Positions 17,762 to 26,419 of a stretch of 45,154 bases of DNA are shown here, piece after piece. Source of the stretch: Streptomyces atriruber (GTDB taxonomy: Bacteria; Actinomycetota; Actinomycetes; Streptomycetales; Streptomycetaceae). Location: assembly GCF_001418325.1 (NCBI RefSeq), contig NZ_LIPN01000185.1, positions 1 through 45,154 of the forward strand, given 5' to 3'. The notes under the pieces are model-generated. The model made no database searches and was not told the DNA's origin. It saw only the letters and a program-made list of their open reading frames with translations. A program made the position numbers and the translations under genes. Within the stretch, counting starts at the first letter, position 1. Each line of letters begins with the position of its first letter.

Positions 17762-18973
17762 ATGAAGACGATCGACGAACTTCTCGCCGAAGGAGTCGAC
17801 GGCAAGCGGGTCTTCGTCCGCGCCGACCTCAACGTGCCGCTCGACGGCGCCACCATCACCGACGACGGCCGCATCCGCGCCGTCCTGCCGACCGTCAAGG
17901 CGCTCGCCGGTGCGGGCGCCAAGGTGGTCGTGGCCTCGCACCTGGGCCGCCCCAAGGGCGCCCCGGACCCGGCCTTCTCGCTGCTGCCCGCCGCCGAGCG
18001 GCTCGGTGAACTCCTCGGCGCGCCCGTCGCGTTCGCGCAGGACACGGTCGGCCCCGCCGCGCACGACGCGGTGGACGGCCTGCAGCCCGGTCAGGTCGCC
18101 GTCATCGAGAACCTCCGCTTCAACGCCGGCGAGACCTCCAAGGACGACGCCGAGCGCGGCGAGTTCGCCGATCGGCTGGCCGCCCTCGCGGACGTCTACG
18201 TGGGCGACGGCTTCGGCGCCGTGCACCGCAAGCACGCGTCCGTGTACGACCTCCCGGCCAAGCTCCCGCACTACGCGGGCTACCTGATCGCCACCGAGGT
18301 CGGCGTCCTCAAGAAGCTCACCGAGGACGTCAAGCGCCCGTACACCGTCATCCTCGGCGGCGCCAAGGTCTCCGACAAGCTCGCCGTCATCGACGAGCTG
18401 CTCGGCAAGGCCGACCGGCTGCTGATCGGCGGCGGCATGGCCTACACCTTCCTCAAGGCCAAGGGGCACGAGGTCGGCATCTCCCTCCTCCAGGAGGACC
18501 AGATCCCGGTCGTCACGGAGTACATGGAGCGCGCCGAGAAGAACGGCGTCGAGCTCGTACTGCCCGTCGACGTCCTGGTCTCCACGGACTTCCCCGACCT
18601 GAAGACGAAGGCTCCCGCCGACTTCAAGACCGTCGACGCGGACCAGATCCCCTCGGACATGGAGGGCCTGGACATCGGCCCCAAGAGCCGTGAGCTCTTC
18701 GCCGAGAAGATCGCCGACGCCGAGACCGTCTTCTGGAACGGCCCGGTCGGCGTCGCCGAGCACCCCGACTACGCCGGGGGCACGGCCGCCGTCGCGCGCG
18801 CCCTGCTCAACTGCGACGGCTTCACCGTGGTCGGGGGCGGCGACTCCGCCGCGGCCGTCCGCAACCTAGGCTTCGACGAGAACGCATTCGGCCACATCTC
18901 GACCGGCGGCGGCGCCTCCCTCGAATACCTCGAGGGCAAGACGCTCCCCGGCCTCGCCGCACTGGAGAACTGA
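17762..18973 (+). CDS. pgk: Phosphoglycerate kinase
   Basis: Transfers the acyl phosphate of 1,3-bisphosphoglycerate to ADP. 403 residues, normal for bacterial PGK. Seen: 'KRVFVRADLNVPLDG' near the N-terminus, 'VVVASHLGRPKGAPDP', 'VAVIENLRFNAGE', 'DVYVGDGFGAVHRKHASV', the hinge region 'PYTVILGGAKVSDKLAVIDELL', and the nucleotide-binding 'GGGDSAAAVRNLGFDENAFGHISTGGGASLEYLEG'. ATG preceded by AAGGAG at ideal spacing. Only 6 bp separate its stop from tpiA. Confidence 0.98.
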   Translation: MKTIDELLAEGVDGKRVFVRADLNVPLDGATITDDGRIRAVLPTVKALAGAGAKVVVASHLGRPKGAPDPAFSLLPAAERLGELLGAPVAFAQDTVGPAAHDAVDGLQPGQVAVIENLRFNAGETSKDDAERGEFADRLAALADVYVGDGFGAVHRKHASVYDLPAKLPHYAGYLIATEVGVLKKLTEDVKRPYTVILGGAKVSDKLAVIDELLGKADRLLIGGGMAYTFLKAKGHEVGISLLQEDQIPVVTEYMERAEKNGVELVLPVDVLVSTDFPDLKTKAPADFKTVDADQIPSDMEGLDIGPKSRELFAEKIADAETVFWNGPVGVAEHPDYAGGTAAVARALLNCDGFTVVGGGDSAAAVRNLGFDENAFGHISTGGGASLEYLEGKTLPGLAALEN

Positions 18974-18979
18974 CACCTG

Positions 18980-19756
18980 ATGACTACGCGTACCCCGCTG
19001 ATGGCGGGCAACTGGAAGATGAACCTCAACCACCTTGAGGCCATCGCCCACGTCCAGAAGCTCGCCTTCGCCCTGGCGGACAAGGACTACGAGGCCTGCG
19101 AGGTCGCCGTCCTGGCGCCCTTCACCGATCTGCGCTCCGTGCAGACCCTGGTCGACGGCGACAAGCTCAAGATCAAGTACGGCGCCCAGGACATCTCGGC
19201 GCAGGACTCCGGTGCCTACACCGGCGAGATCTCGGGCCCGATGCTGTCCAAGCTGAAGTGCACCTACGTCGCCGTGGGCCACTCCGAGCGCCGTCAGTAC
19301 CACAACGAGACCGACGAGATCTGCAACGCCAAGGTGAAGGCCGCGTTCAAGCACGGCCTGACCCCGATCCTCTGCATCGGCGAGGGCCTGGACATCCGCA
19401 AGGCGGGCCAGCAGGTCCAGTACACGCTGAACCAGCTCGACGGCGGCCTCAAGGACATCCCGGCCGAGCAGGCCGAGACCATCGTGATCGCGTACGAGCC
19501 CGTCTGGGCCATCGGCACCGGCGAGGTCGCGACCCCCGAGGACGCGCAGGAGGTCTGCGGCGCGATCCGCGGCCGCCTCGCCGAGCTGTACTCGCAGGAG
19601 CTCGCGGACAAGGTCCGCATCCAGTACGGCGGCTCCGTGAAGGCGAAGAACGTCGCCGACATCATGGCGCAGGCCGACGTGGACGGCGCCCTGGTCGGCG
19701 GCGCCGCGCTGGACACGGACGAGTTCGTCAAGATCGTTCGCTTCGGCGACCAGTGA
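18980..19756 (+). CDS. tpiA: Triose-phosphate isomerase
   Basis: Interconverts dihydroxyacetone phosphate and glyceraldehyde 3-phosphate. 258 residues, TIM barrel. Seen: substrate-binding '[11 protein letters not shown]' (Asn and Lys), electrophilic His in '[12 protein letters not shown]', catalytic Glu in '[23 protein letters not shown]', and phosphate-binding '[16 protein letters not shown]' and 'ALVGGAALD'. The ribosome binding site (GGAG) lies in the end of pgk, 12 bases from the ATG, slightly long. A perfect hairpin terminator follows, ending the glycolytic cluster. Confidence 0.98.
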   Translation: MTTRTPLMAGNWKMNLNHLEAIAHVQKLAFALADKDYEACEVAVLAPFTDLRSVQTLVDGDKLKIKYGAQDISAQDSGAYTGEISGPMLSKLKCTYVAVGHSERRQYHNETDEICNAKVKAAFKHGLTPILCIGEGLDIRKAGQQVQYTLNQLDGGLKDIPAEQAETIVIAYEPVWAIGTGEVATPEDAQEVCGAIRGRLAELYSQELADKVRIQYGGSVKAKNVADIMAQADVDGALVGGAALDTDEFVKIVRFGDQ

Positions 19757-19787
19757 GTATGCGCTAGCGACGTTACGTCGTACCCTG

Positions 19788-19818
19788 ACGGGGGCCGAAG
19801 GAAGCCTTCGGCCCCCGT
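19788..19818 (+). terminator. Terminator of the gap-pgk-tpiA cluster
   Basis: Perfect 14-bp stem ACGGGGGCCGAAGG (19788-19801) / CCTTCGGCCCCCGT (19805-19818) with a 3-base loop. It sits only 34 bp before secG, so the secG promoter may lie in or before it (TACCCT at 19781-19786; CGACG-TTA-CGTCG at 19768-19780), or secG depends on read-through. Confidence 0.75.
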
Positions 19819-19851
19819 CGTCGATTCAGTTCCGAGGAAGTTGGTCCAGCC

Positions 19852-20088
19852 GTGGTTATGGGGTTCTCGATCGCCCTGATCGTCTTCAGCGCTCTGATGA
19901 TGTTGCTGGTGCTGATGCACAAGGGCAAGGGCGGCGGTCTTTCCGACATGTTCGGTGGCGGCATGCAGTCGTCCGTCGGCGGCTCCTCCGTCGCGGAGCG
20001 CAACCTCGACCGCATCACGGTCGTGGTCGGTCTGCTGTGGTTCGCGTGCATTGTCGCGCTCGGCCTGCTGATGAAGGCGAACAACTAG
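19852..20088 (+). CDS. secG: Preprotein translocase subunit SecG
   Basis: A 78-residue accessory subunit of the SecYEG channel. Seen: two transmembrane helices, 'GFSIALIVFSALMMLLVLMHKGKGGG' with the conserved cytoplasmic GKGGGLSDMFGGG loop, and 'ITVVVGLLWFACIVALGLLM' near the C-terminus. GTG 19852 and ATG 19858 are both possible starts; GAGGAAG (19834-19840) is nearer the ideal for GTG 19852. Its position after tpiA is conserved in actinobacteria and other Gram-positives. Confidence 0.95.
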   Translation: MVMGFSIALIVFSALMMLLVLMHKGKGGGLSDMFGGGMQSSVGGSSVAERNLDRITVVVGLLWFACIVALGLLMKANN

Positions 20089-20177
20089 CGCCAGCCACTG
20101 GTCGCTTGTCCGGTGCGCGCCCGCGTGCGCGGCTTATCATGGGGCTTGCGTCCGGGGGTGGGGTGTAACTCCCAACA

Positions 20178-20206
20178 CTGGACGCGCGTTGGGCCTTACG
20201 TAAACT
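20178..20206 (+). promoter_or_regulatory. Candidate housekeeping promoter of the rbpA-type gene
   Basis: CTGGAC (20178-20183), 17-bp spacer, TAAACT (20201-20206): a good -35/-10 pair about 40 bp before the start codon. The preceding sequence 20145-20177 contains TGTAACTCCCAACACTGG and shows no terminator for secG. Confidence 0.5.
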
Positions 20207-20247
20207 GAGGCGCCCGCAGCAGCACCATCACGCAGGGAGTTACGACC

Positions 20248-20583
20248 GTGGCAAGTGGCAACGCGATCCGAGGAAGTCGGGTCGGGGCGGGGCCGATGGG
20301 CGAGGCCGAGCGCGGTGAGTCCGCGCCGCGACTGCGCATCTCCTTCTGGTGCTCCAACGGGCACGAGACGCAGCCGAGCTTCGCCAGCGACGCGCAGGTC
20401 CCCGATACGTGGGACTGTCCCCGCTGCGGCTTTCCGGCAGGTCAGGACCGGGACAACCCGCCGGACCCGCCGCGCACCGAGCCGTACAAGACGCACCTGG
20501 CGTACGTACGCGAGCGGCGCAGCGACGCGGACGGGGAGGCGATCCTCGCGGAAGCGCTCGCCAAACTGCGGGGCGAGATCTAG
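20248..20583 (+). CDS. rbpA: RbpA-family RNA polymerase-binding protein
   Basis: A 111-residue protein of the RbpA family, actinobacterial factors that bind the principal sigma and RNA polymerase and stabilise the open complex. Seen: 'AIRGSRVGAG' near the N-terminus (RbpA proteins begin LRGSRLG), a zinc-ribbon-like core 'FWCSNGHETQPSFASDAQVPDTWDCPRCGFPAG' with two Cys/His pairs, and the C-terminal sigma-interaction helix 'EPYKTHLAYVRERRSDADGEAILAEALAKLR'. It diverges from the best-studied Streptomyces RbpA in the basic linker, so it may be the paralogue rather than the primary RbpA. GTG start with GGGAG eight bases upstream. Followed by a perfect terminator. Confidence 0.82.
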   Translation: MASGNAIRGSRVGAGPMGEAERGESAPRLRISFWCSNGHETQPSFASDAQVPDTWDCPRCGFPAGQDRDNPPDPPRTEPYKTHLAYVRERRSDADGEAILAEALAKLRGEI

Positions 20584-20602
20584 CACTTGAATACGACGTG
20601 AG

Positions 20603-20636
20603 AACCGGCCGGACACCAATTGGTGTCCGGCCGGTT
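20603..20636. terminator. 34-bp perfect palindrome terminator
   Basis: AACCGGCCGGACACCAA (20603-20619) followed directly by its exact reverse complement (20620-20636), then TCTTCG. It ends the rbpA-type gene. Confidence 0.85.
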
Positions 20637-20762
20637 TCTTCGTCCCGTACGTGTGCTGACAGACAGTTTCGGACATCTCATCCCGCTCTCTGATCGATTA
20701 GGTTGGAGGGTGCAGCGGGGCAATTGGACGTACGCGCGTACGAAAGAAGGCTGAAGTCCGAG

Positions 20763-22415
20763 ATGAACGCAGAAAGCCGCGCCAGGCTCGATCAGACTCC
20801 CGAGTGGACGGCGCTCGCCGGGCACCGTGACCGGCTGGGGGAGGTGCAGCTGCGAGAGCTGTTCGCCGCGGACCCGGCGCGCGGTACGGCGTACACCCTC
20901 CAGGTCGGCGACCTGCACATCGACTACTCCAAGCACCTCGTCACCGGCGAGACGCTGACGCTGCTGCGCGAGCTGGCGGCCGCGACCGACGTCTTCGGGC
21001 TGCGGGACGCCATGTTCCGCGGCGAGAAGATCAACACCACCGAGAACCGGGCCGTCCTGCACACGGCGCTGCGCGCGCCGCGGGGCAGCGTCGTCGAGGT
21101 CGACGGCGAGAACGTGGTGCCCGCCGTGCACGCCGTCCTCGACAAGATGACCGCCTTCTCGGAGAAGGTCCGCTCCGGCGAGTGGACCGGACACACCGGA
21201 AAGCGCATCAAGAACGTCGTCAACATCGGCATCGGCGGCTCCGACCTCGGTCCGGCGATGGCGTACGAGACGCTGCGCTCCTTCACGGACCGCGGCCTCA
21301 CCGTCCGCTTCGTGTCGAACGTGGACGGCGCCGACCTGCACGAGGCCGTGCGGGACCTGGACGCCGCCGAGACGCTCTTCATCATCGCCTCGAAGACGTT
21401 CACCACCATCGAGACGATCACCAACGCCACGTCCGCGCGCGACTGGCTGCTCACCGAGCTGAAGGCCGGTCAGGACGCCGTCGCCAAGCACTTCGTGGCC
21501 CTGTCGACCAATGCCGAGAAGGTCTCCGACTTCGGCATCGACACGGACAACATGTTCGAGTTCTGGGACTGGGTCGGCGGCCGCTACTCGTACGACTCGG
21601 CGATCGGCCTCTCCCTGATGATCGCCATCGGGCCCGACCGCTTCCGCGAGATGCTCGACGGCTTCCACCTCGTCGACGAGCACTTCCGCACGGCGCCCGC
21701 GGAGTCCAACGTGCCGCTCCTCATGGGCCTGTTGGGCATCTGGTACGGCAACTTCCACGACGCGCAGTCGCACGCCGTCCTGCCGTACTCGCACTACCTC
21801 TCCAAGTTCACCGCCTATCTGCAGCAGCTGGACATGGAGTCCAACGGCAAGTACGTCGGCCGGGACGGCAAGGAGGTCGACTGGCAGACGGGCCCGGTCG
21901 TCTGGGGCACGCCCGGCACCAACGGGCAGCACGCCTACTACCAACTCATCCACCAGGGCACGAAGTTGATCCCGGCGGACTTCATCGGCTTCGCCGAGCC
22001 CGTCGCCGATCTGCTGCCCGGCCTGGTCGCCCAGCACGACCTGCTGATGGCCAACTTCTTCGCGCAGACCCAGGCGCTGGCGTTCGGCAAGACGCCGGAC
22101 GAGGTGCGCGCCGAGGGCGTCGCGGAGGAACTGGTCCCGCACAAGACGTTCAAGGGCAACCACCCCACCACGACGATCCTCGCCAAGGAACTGACCCCCT
22201 CGGTCCTCGGCCAGCTCATCGCGCTCTACGAGCACAAGGTCTTCGTGCAGGGCGCCGTGTGGAACATCGACTCCTTCGACCAGTGGGGCGTCGAGCTCGG
22301 CAAGGTCCTCGCCAAGCGCGTCGAGCCCGCGCTGACCGAGGGCGCCGAGGTGCCGGACCTGGACGGGTCGACCACCGCGCTGGTCGCCAAGTACCGGGAC
22401 CTGCGCGGGCGTTGA
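20763..22415 (+). CDS. pgi: Glucose-6-phosphate isomerase
   Basis: Interconverts glucose 6-phosphate and fructose 6-phosphate, feeding the pentose phosphate genes encoded next door. 550 residues, the usual size. Seen: '[19 protein letters not shown]', '[14 protein letters not shown]', '[25 protein letters not shown]', '[27 protein letters not shown]', '[41 protein letters not shown]' with catalytic Glu/His, and '[20 protein letters not shown]' with the active-site Lys shortly after. ATG 20763 matches the family N-terminus; the frame extends 20 codons further but with no ribosome binding site. A -10-like TAGGTT lies at 20699-20704. Confidence 0.97.
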   Translation: MNAESRARLDQTPEWTALAGHRDRLGEVQLRELFAADPARGTAYTLQVGDLHIDYSKHLVTGETLTLLRELAAATDVFGLRDAMFRGEKINTTENRAVLHTALRAPRGSVVEVDGENVVPAVHAVLDKMTAFSEKVRSGEWTGHTGKRIKNVVNIGIGGSDLGPAMAYETLRSFTDRGLTVRFVSNVDGADLHEAVRDLDAAETLFIIASKTFTTIETITNATSARDWLLTELKAGQDAVAKHFVALSTNAEKVSDFGIDTDNMFEFWDWVGGRYSYDSAIGLSLMIAIGPDRFREMLDGFHLVDEHFRTAPAESNVPLLMGLLGIWYGNFHDAQSHAVLPYSHYLSKFTAYLQQLDMESNGKYVGRDGKEVDWQTGPVVWGTPGTNGQHAYYQLIHQGTKLIPADFIGFAEPVADLLPGLVAQHDLLMANFFAQTQALAFGKTPDEVRAEGVAEELVPHKTFKGNHPTTTILAKELTPSVLGQLIALYEHKVFVQGAVWNIDSFDQWGVELGKVLAKRVEPALTEGAEVPDLDGSTTALVAKYRDLRGR

Positions 22416-22450
22416 GTCTCACCTGGCGTTAATTGGATGCGGGCGAACCG

Positions 22451-22490
22451 CCCGGCGGGTGACACTGCTTCGGCTCTGTCACCCGCCGGG
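22451..22490 (+). promoter_or_regulatory. Strong mRNA hairpin overlapping the DUF2087 ribosome binding site
   Basis: CCCGGCGGGTGACA (22451-22464) and TGTCACCCGCCGGG (22477-22490) form a perfect 14-bp stem; the loop contains GC-TTCG-GC, a stable tetraloop. The right arm ends in the first GGG of the GGGAGGG Shine-Dalgarno (22488-22494) of the next gene. It could terminate pgi transcription or control translation of the DUF2087 gene; no T-run follows. Confidence 0.65.
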
Positions 22491-22502
22491 AGGGACCCCG
22501 TC

Positions 22503-22997
22503 ATGGACCAGCTGCACGCCGCGCTCGCCGACCCCGAGAGACTCAGGCTGTACGCGCGGATAGTCCTCGACGACCTGCCGCCGCGCGAGGCCGACTCGGC
22601 CGTCGCCCGCAGGCACCTGGGACGCCTCCTCGCCACCGGGCTCGTGGAGCGGCAGCCCGACGGATCGCTCAGGGCCGACCCGGCCGTCTTCCGGCGCGCG
22701 CCGGACCCCGTCGACGCGCACGCCCATCCCACGGTGCCGCGCCGCCTCACCGGCTTCTTCGCGCACGGCCGCCTCACGGCCATCCCGGTGCGCCCCGTCG
22801 TGCGCCACGAACTCCTCGTCCACCTCATGGACACCCTCTTCGACGCCGACCGCACCTACAGCGAGGGCGAGATCAACGACGCGTTCCGCACCGTCCACGA
22901 CGACACGGCGGCGCTGCGGAGGTACTGCGTCACCGACGGCCTCCTCGTCCGCGAGCAGGACGGCAGCAGCTACCGACGCGTCCTCGTGGACGCCTGA
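22503..22997 (+). CDS. DUF2087-domain protein, possible HTH regulator
   Basis: A 164-residue protein. The first about 70 residues ('MDQLHAALADPERLRLYARIVLDDLPPREADSAVARRHLGRLLATGLVERQPDGSLRAD') read like an ArsR-type winged helix; the C-terminal half is DUF2087 ('RLTGFFAHGRLTAIPVRPVVRHELLVHLMDTLFDADRTYSEGEINDAF'), a domain found in bacterial regulators of unclear function. ATG 22503 has GGGAGGG seven to eight bases upstream; an upstream in-frame ATG at 22437 would place the hairpin inside the coding region and is less likely. The stop codon TGA is the first three bases of the downstream terminator stem. Confidence 0.82.
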   Translation: MDQLHAALADPERLRLYARIVLDDLPPREADSAVARRHLGRLLATGLVERQPDGSLRADPAVFRRAPDPVDAHAHPTVPRRLTGFFAHGRLTAIPVRPVVRHELLVHLMDTLFDADRTYSEGEINDAFRTVHDDTAALRRYCVTDGLLVREQDGSSYRRVLVDA

Positions 22998-23028
22998 GGG
23001 CCCCGCACCGGACGGTGCGGGGCCCTCA
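22995..23028. terminator. Bidirectional terminator starting at a stop codon
   Basis: Perfect 16-bp stem TGAGGGCCCCGCACCG (22995-23010) / CGGTGCGGGGCCCTCA (23013-23028) with a 2-base apparent loop. The TGA at its left end is the DUF2087 gene stop. It separates convergent operons. Confidence 0.85.
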
Positions 23029-23049
23029 GGGACGTAACGCGGCAGAGCG

Positions 23050-23829
23050 TCAGGCGACGGCCGGCGGATACAGCTCCGGGGGGAGCTGGGAGGCCGCCGC
23101 GGCGTCCAGGAGCCACAGCGTGCGCGAGCGGCCGTAGGCGCCCGCCGCCGGGGCCTGCACCTCGCCCGCGCCCGACAGGGCGATGGCCGCCGCGTTCGCC
23201 TTGTCCTCGCCCGCCGCGAGCAGCCATACCTCGCGGGCCGCCCGGATCGCCGGGAGCGTGAGCGTGACACGGGTCGGCGGGGGCTTCGGCGCGCCGTGCA
23301 CGCCGACCACCGAGCGCTCCGTCTCGCGCACCGCGGGGAGCTCGGGGAAGAGTGACGCGACGTGCGTGTCCGGGCCGACGCCGAGCATCAGGACGTCGAA
23401 GGTCGGCACGGGGCCATGATCCTCCGGGCCCGCGGCCGCGGTGAGTTCGGCGGCGTAGACCTCCGCCGCCGCGTCCACCTCGTACGCGCCGTCCGACGCG
23501 GGCATCGGGTGCACCCGGGCCGGGTTGAGGGGCACCGAGTCGAGCAGCGCCTCCTTGGCCTGTGTGTAGTTGCGCTCCGGGTCGCCGTCGGGCAGGAAGC
23601 GCTCGTCGCCCCACCACAGGTCCAGACGTGACCAGTCGATCGCGTCCTTCGCGGGGGAGGAGGCCAGCGCCGCCAGCACGCCGTTGCCGTTGCGGCCGCC
23701 GGTGAGGACCACCGACGCGTGGCCGCGGGCGGCCTGCGCGTCCACGATCTTCGTGATGAGGCGGGCCGCGGCGGCCTGCGCCATCAGCTCCTTGTCGCGG
23801 TGGACGACGAGCTGCGGAGCCGCGGTCAC
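23050..23829 (-). CDS. pgl: 6-phosphogluconolactonase
   Basis: Hydrolyses 6-phosphogluconolactone, the product of G6PDH, to 6-phosphogluconate. 259 residues of the DevB/Pgl family: 'HASVVLTGGRNGNGVLAALA', 'IDWSRLDLWWGDERFLPDGDPERNYTQAKEALLD', 'FDVLMLGVGPDTHVASLFPELPAV' (usually GxGPDGHTASLFP; here DTHVAS), 'RVTLTLPAIRAAREVWLLAAGEDKANA'. GTG start; its first bases overlap the opcA stop (GTGA). Last gene of the tkt-tal-zwf-opcA-pgl operon, with a bidirectional terminator downstream. Confidence 0.95.
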   Translation of the reverse strand: MTAAPQLVVHRDKELMAQAAAARLITKIVDAQAARGHASVVLTGGRNGNGVLAALASSPAKDAIDWSRLDLWWGDERFLPDGDPERNYTQAKEALLDSVPLNPARVHPMPASDGAYEVDAAAEVYAAELTAAAGPEDHGPVPTFDVLMLGVGPDTHVASLFPELPAVRETERSVVGVHGAPKPPPTRVTLTLPAIRAAREVWLLAAGEDKANAAAIALSGAGEVQAPAAGAYGRSRTLWLLDAAAASQLPPELYPPAVA

Positions 23830-24893
23830 TTCGCCGCCGCCTTCTTCGCCGCGGTCTTCTTGGCGGGGGCCTTCTTCGGCTCCTCCGACGCGGCCGCCTT
23901 GGCCTCGGCCTCGTCCTTCGCGTCGTCGGACGGCTTCTCGTCGCGGAGCGAGTCCGTCTGCTCCGCCGGCTCGCCCAGACGGTCCACGCCGTACTTCAGC
24001 GCGGACGCGTAGGTGTCGTCCGGGTCCAGGCGGCGCAGCTCCTCGGCGATCAGCTCGGCCGTCTCGCGGCGCTTGAGCGCCACCGCACGGTCGGGCTGCC
24101 CCTGGATGGAGAGCGTGGCGAGGGCACCGTCGGCGCGGTCGAGCACGATGGGACCGCAGGTGGTCTCCATGCGTACGCCGGTCAGGCCGGGGCCCGCCGA
24201 CAGCGTGCGCTGCACGGGGACGTCGAGGCGGTCCGCCAGCCACATGGCGAGCAGCTCGCAGCTCGGGTTGAACTCCTCGCCCTCCACCTGCACCGAGGTG
24301 ACCTTGCAGGTGACCTGGTCGAGCGCGGCGGCCAGCATGGAGCGCCACGGCGTGATGCGGGTCCAGGACAGGTCCGTGTCGCCGGGGTGGTAGGCCTCGG
24401 CGCGCGCGGTCAGCTCGTGGATCGGCTGCTCCGCGGCGTACGTGTCCGTGACGCGGCGCTGGGCCAGGGCGCCGAGCGGGTCCTTGGCGGGGTCCAGCGG
24501 GGCGTTCACCGGCCACCAGGCGACCACGGGGGCGTCGGGCAGCAGCAGCGGCAGGACGACGGACTGGGCGTGATTGATGCCCTCGCCGTACAGCCGCAGG
24601 ATCACCGTCTCGCCGGTGCCCGCGTCCGCGCCGACCCGGACCTCGGCGTCGAGGCGCGAGGTGGTGCGGTCGCGGGGCGAGCGGGCGGCGCGCTTGATGA
24701 CCACGAGGGTGCGCGAGGGGTGCTCGCGGGACGCCTCGCTGGCCGCCTTCAGCGAGTCGTAGGCGTTCTCCTCGTCGGTGACGATGACGAGGGTGAGCAC
24801 CATGCCGACGGCCGGGGTGCCGATCGCGCGGCGGCCCTGCACGAGCGCCTTGTTGATCTTGCTGGACGTGGTGTCCGTGAGGTCGATCTTCAT
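23826..24893 (-). CDS. opcA: Glucose-6-phosphate dehydrogenase assembly protein OpcA
   Basis: OpcA activates G6PDH in cyanobacteria and actinobacteria. 355 residues. Seen: 'MKIDLTDTTSSKINKALV', 'VVIKRAARSPRDRTTSRLDAEVRVG', 'VLPLLLPDAPVVAWWPVNAPLDPAKDPLGALAQRRVTDTY', 'DLSWTRITPWRSMLAAALDQVTC'. After about residue 300 comes an acidic then Lys/Ala-rich tail ending 'EEPKKAPAKKTAAKKAAAK', which is not part of the OpcA domain and looks histone-H1-like. Start ATG overlaps the zwf stop (ATGA); its own stop overlaps pgl. Confidence 0.96.
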   Translation of the reverse strand: MKIDLTDTTSSKINKALVQGRRAIGTPAVGMVLTLVIVTDEENAYDSLKAASEASREHPSRTLVVIKRAARSPRDRTTSRLDAEVRVGADAGTGETVILRLYGEGINHAQSVVLPLLLPDAPVVAWWPVNAPLDPAKDPLGALAQRRVTDTYAAEQPIHELTARAEAYHPGDTDLSWTRITPWRSMLAAALDQVTCKVTSVQVEGEEFNPSCELLAMWLADRLDVPVQRTLSAGPGLTGVRMETTCGPIVLDRADGALATLSIQGQPDRAVALKRRETAELIAEELRRLDPDDTYASALKYGVDRLGEPAEQTDSLRDEKPSDDAKDEAEAKAAASEEPKKAPAKKTAAKKAAAK

Positions 24894-26413
24894 GGCCGGC
24901 GCCAGCTCCGTCCGTCTCGTGCGAGCATTTCGTCCGCCTCGGCCGGGCCCCAGGTGCCGGACGCGTACTGCGCGGGCTTGCCGTGCTTGTCCCAGTACTG
25001 CTCGATCGGGTCGAGGATGTTCCAGGACAGCTCGACCTCCTCCGTGCGCGGGAAGAGGTTGGCGTCGCCGAGCAGGACGTCCAGGATCAGACGCTCGTAC
25101 GCCTCCGGGCTGGACTCGGTGAAGGACTCGCCGTACGCGAAGTCCATCGAGACGTCCCGGATCTCCATGGAGGTGCCGGGCACCTTCGAGCCGAACCGGA
25201 CCGTGATGCCCTCGTCGGGCTGGACGCGGATGACGATCGCGTTCTGCCCGAGCTCCTCGGTGGCGGTGTGGTCGAAGGGGGAGTGCGGCGCGCGCTGGAA
25301 GACGACCGCGATCTCGGTGACGCGGCGGCCCAGGCGCTTGCCGGTGCGCAGGTAGAAGGGGACGCCCGCCCAGCGGCGGTTGTCCACCTCCAGCTTGATC
25401 GCGGCGTAGGTGTCGGTCTTCGACTTGGCGTCGATGCCGTCTTCCTGGAGGTAGCCGACGGCCTTCTCGCCGCCCTGCCAGCCCGCGGAGTACTGGCCGC
25501 GCACCGTGTCCCTGCCGAGGTCCTTCGGCAGCCGGACGGCGCCGAGCACCTTGGCCTTCTCCGCGACGAGCGCGTTGGCGTCGAAGGAGGCGGGCTCCTC
25601 CATCGCGGTCAGCGCCATCAGCTGGAGCAGGTGGTTCTGGATGACGTCACGGGCGGCGCCGATGCCGTCGTAGTAGCCGGCGCGGCCGCCGATGCCGATG
25701 TCCTCGGCCATCGTGATCTGGACGTGGTCCACGTAGGACCGGTTCCAGATCGGCTCGAACATCTGGTTGGCGAAGCGGAGCGCCAGGATGTTCTGGACGG
25801 TCTCCTTGCCGAGGTAGTGGTCGATCCGGAACACCTGGTCCGGGGCGAACACCTCGTGCACGATCGCGTTCAGGTCCTGCGCGGACGCCAGGTCGTGGCC
25901 GAACGGCTTCTCGATGACGGCACGCCGCCAGGAGCCCTCGGGGGCGTCCGCCAGCTCGTGCTTCTTGAGCTGCTGGACGACCTGGGGGAAGAACTTCGGG
26001 GGCACGGAGAGGTAGAAGGCGAAGTTGCCGCCCGTTCCCTGTGCCTTGTCCAGCTCCTGGATGGTGGCCTTGAGCTGCTCGAAGGCGTCGTCGTCGTCGA
26101 AGTTGCCCTGGACGAAGCGCATGCCCTGGATGAGCTGCTGCCAGACCTCCTCGCGGAAGGGCGTGCGCGCGTGCTGCTTGACGGCGTCGTGCACCTCCTG
26201 CGCGAAGTCCTCGTCCTGCCACTCGCGGCGGGCGAAGCCGATGAGGGAGAAGCCCGGCGGCAACAGGCCTCGGTTGGCGAGGTCGTACACAGCAGGCATC
26301 AGCTTTTTACGGGACAAATCGCCCGTGACGCCGAAGATGACCAGGCCCGACGGCCCCGCGATACGCGGGAGCCGTCGGTCTGCGGCGTCACGCAGCGGAT
26401 TGCTGCTTGACAA
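24890..26413 (-). CDS. zwf: Glucose-6-phosphate 1-dehydrogenase
   Basis: Oxidises glucose 6-phosphate with NADP+, the committed step of the oxidative pentose phosphate pathway. 507 residues. Seen: NADP-binding 'GLVIFGVTGDLSRKKLMPAVYDL', the substrate motif 'FRIDHYLGKETVQNILALRFAN' (RIDHYLGKE active site), 'FEPIWNRSYVDHVQITMAEDIGIGGRAGYYDGIGAARDVIQNHLLQL'. Start is TTG at 26411-26413, only 6 bp after the tal stop; GAAGGG in the end of tal is the likely ribosome binding site. The N-terminal SSSNPLRDAADRRLPR is the usual Streptomyces beginning. Coupled to opcA by ATGA. Confidence 0.97.
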   Translation of the reverse strand: MSSSNPLRDAADRRLPRIAGPSGLVIFGVTGDLSRKKLMPAVYDLANRGLLPPGFSLIGFARREWQDEDFAQEVHDAVKQHARTPFREEVWQQLIQGMRFVQGNFDDDDAFEQLKATIQELDKAQGTGGNFAFYLSVPPKFFPQVVQQLKKHELADAPEGSWRRAVIEKPFGHDLASAQDLNAIVHEVFAPDQVFRIDHYLGKETVQNILALRFANQMFEPIWNRSYVDHVQITMAEDIGIGGRAGYYDGIGAARDVIQNHLLQLMALTAMEEPASFDANALVAEKAKVLGAVRLPKDLGRDTVRGQYSAGWQGGEKAVGYLQEDGIDAKSKTDTYAAIKLEVDNRRWAGVPFYLRTGKRLGRRVTEIAVVFQRAPHSPFDHTATEELGQNAIVIRVQPDEGITVRFGSKVPGTSMEIRDVSMDFAYGESFTESSPEAYERLILDVLLGDANLFPRTEEVELSWNILDPIEQYWDKHGKPAQYASGTWGPAEADEMLARDGRSWRRP

Positions 26414-26419
26414 GGTGGG

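Noticed and set aside
20165..20191. GTAAC-N18-GTTG upstream of the RbpA-family gene as a sigma-R promoter
   Set aside because: The -35 half matches GGAAT poorly, and sigma-R control is known for the other RbpA gene; the CTGGAC-N17-TAAACT pair is a better promoter.
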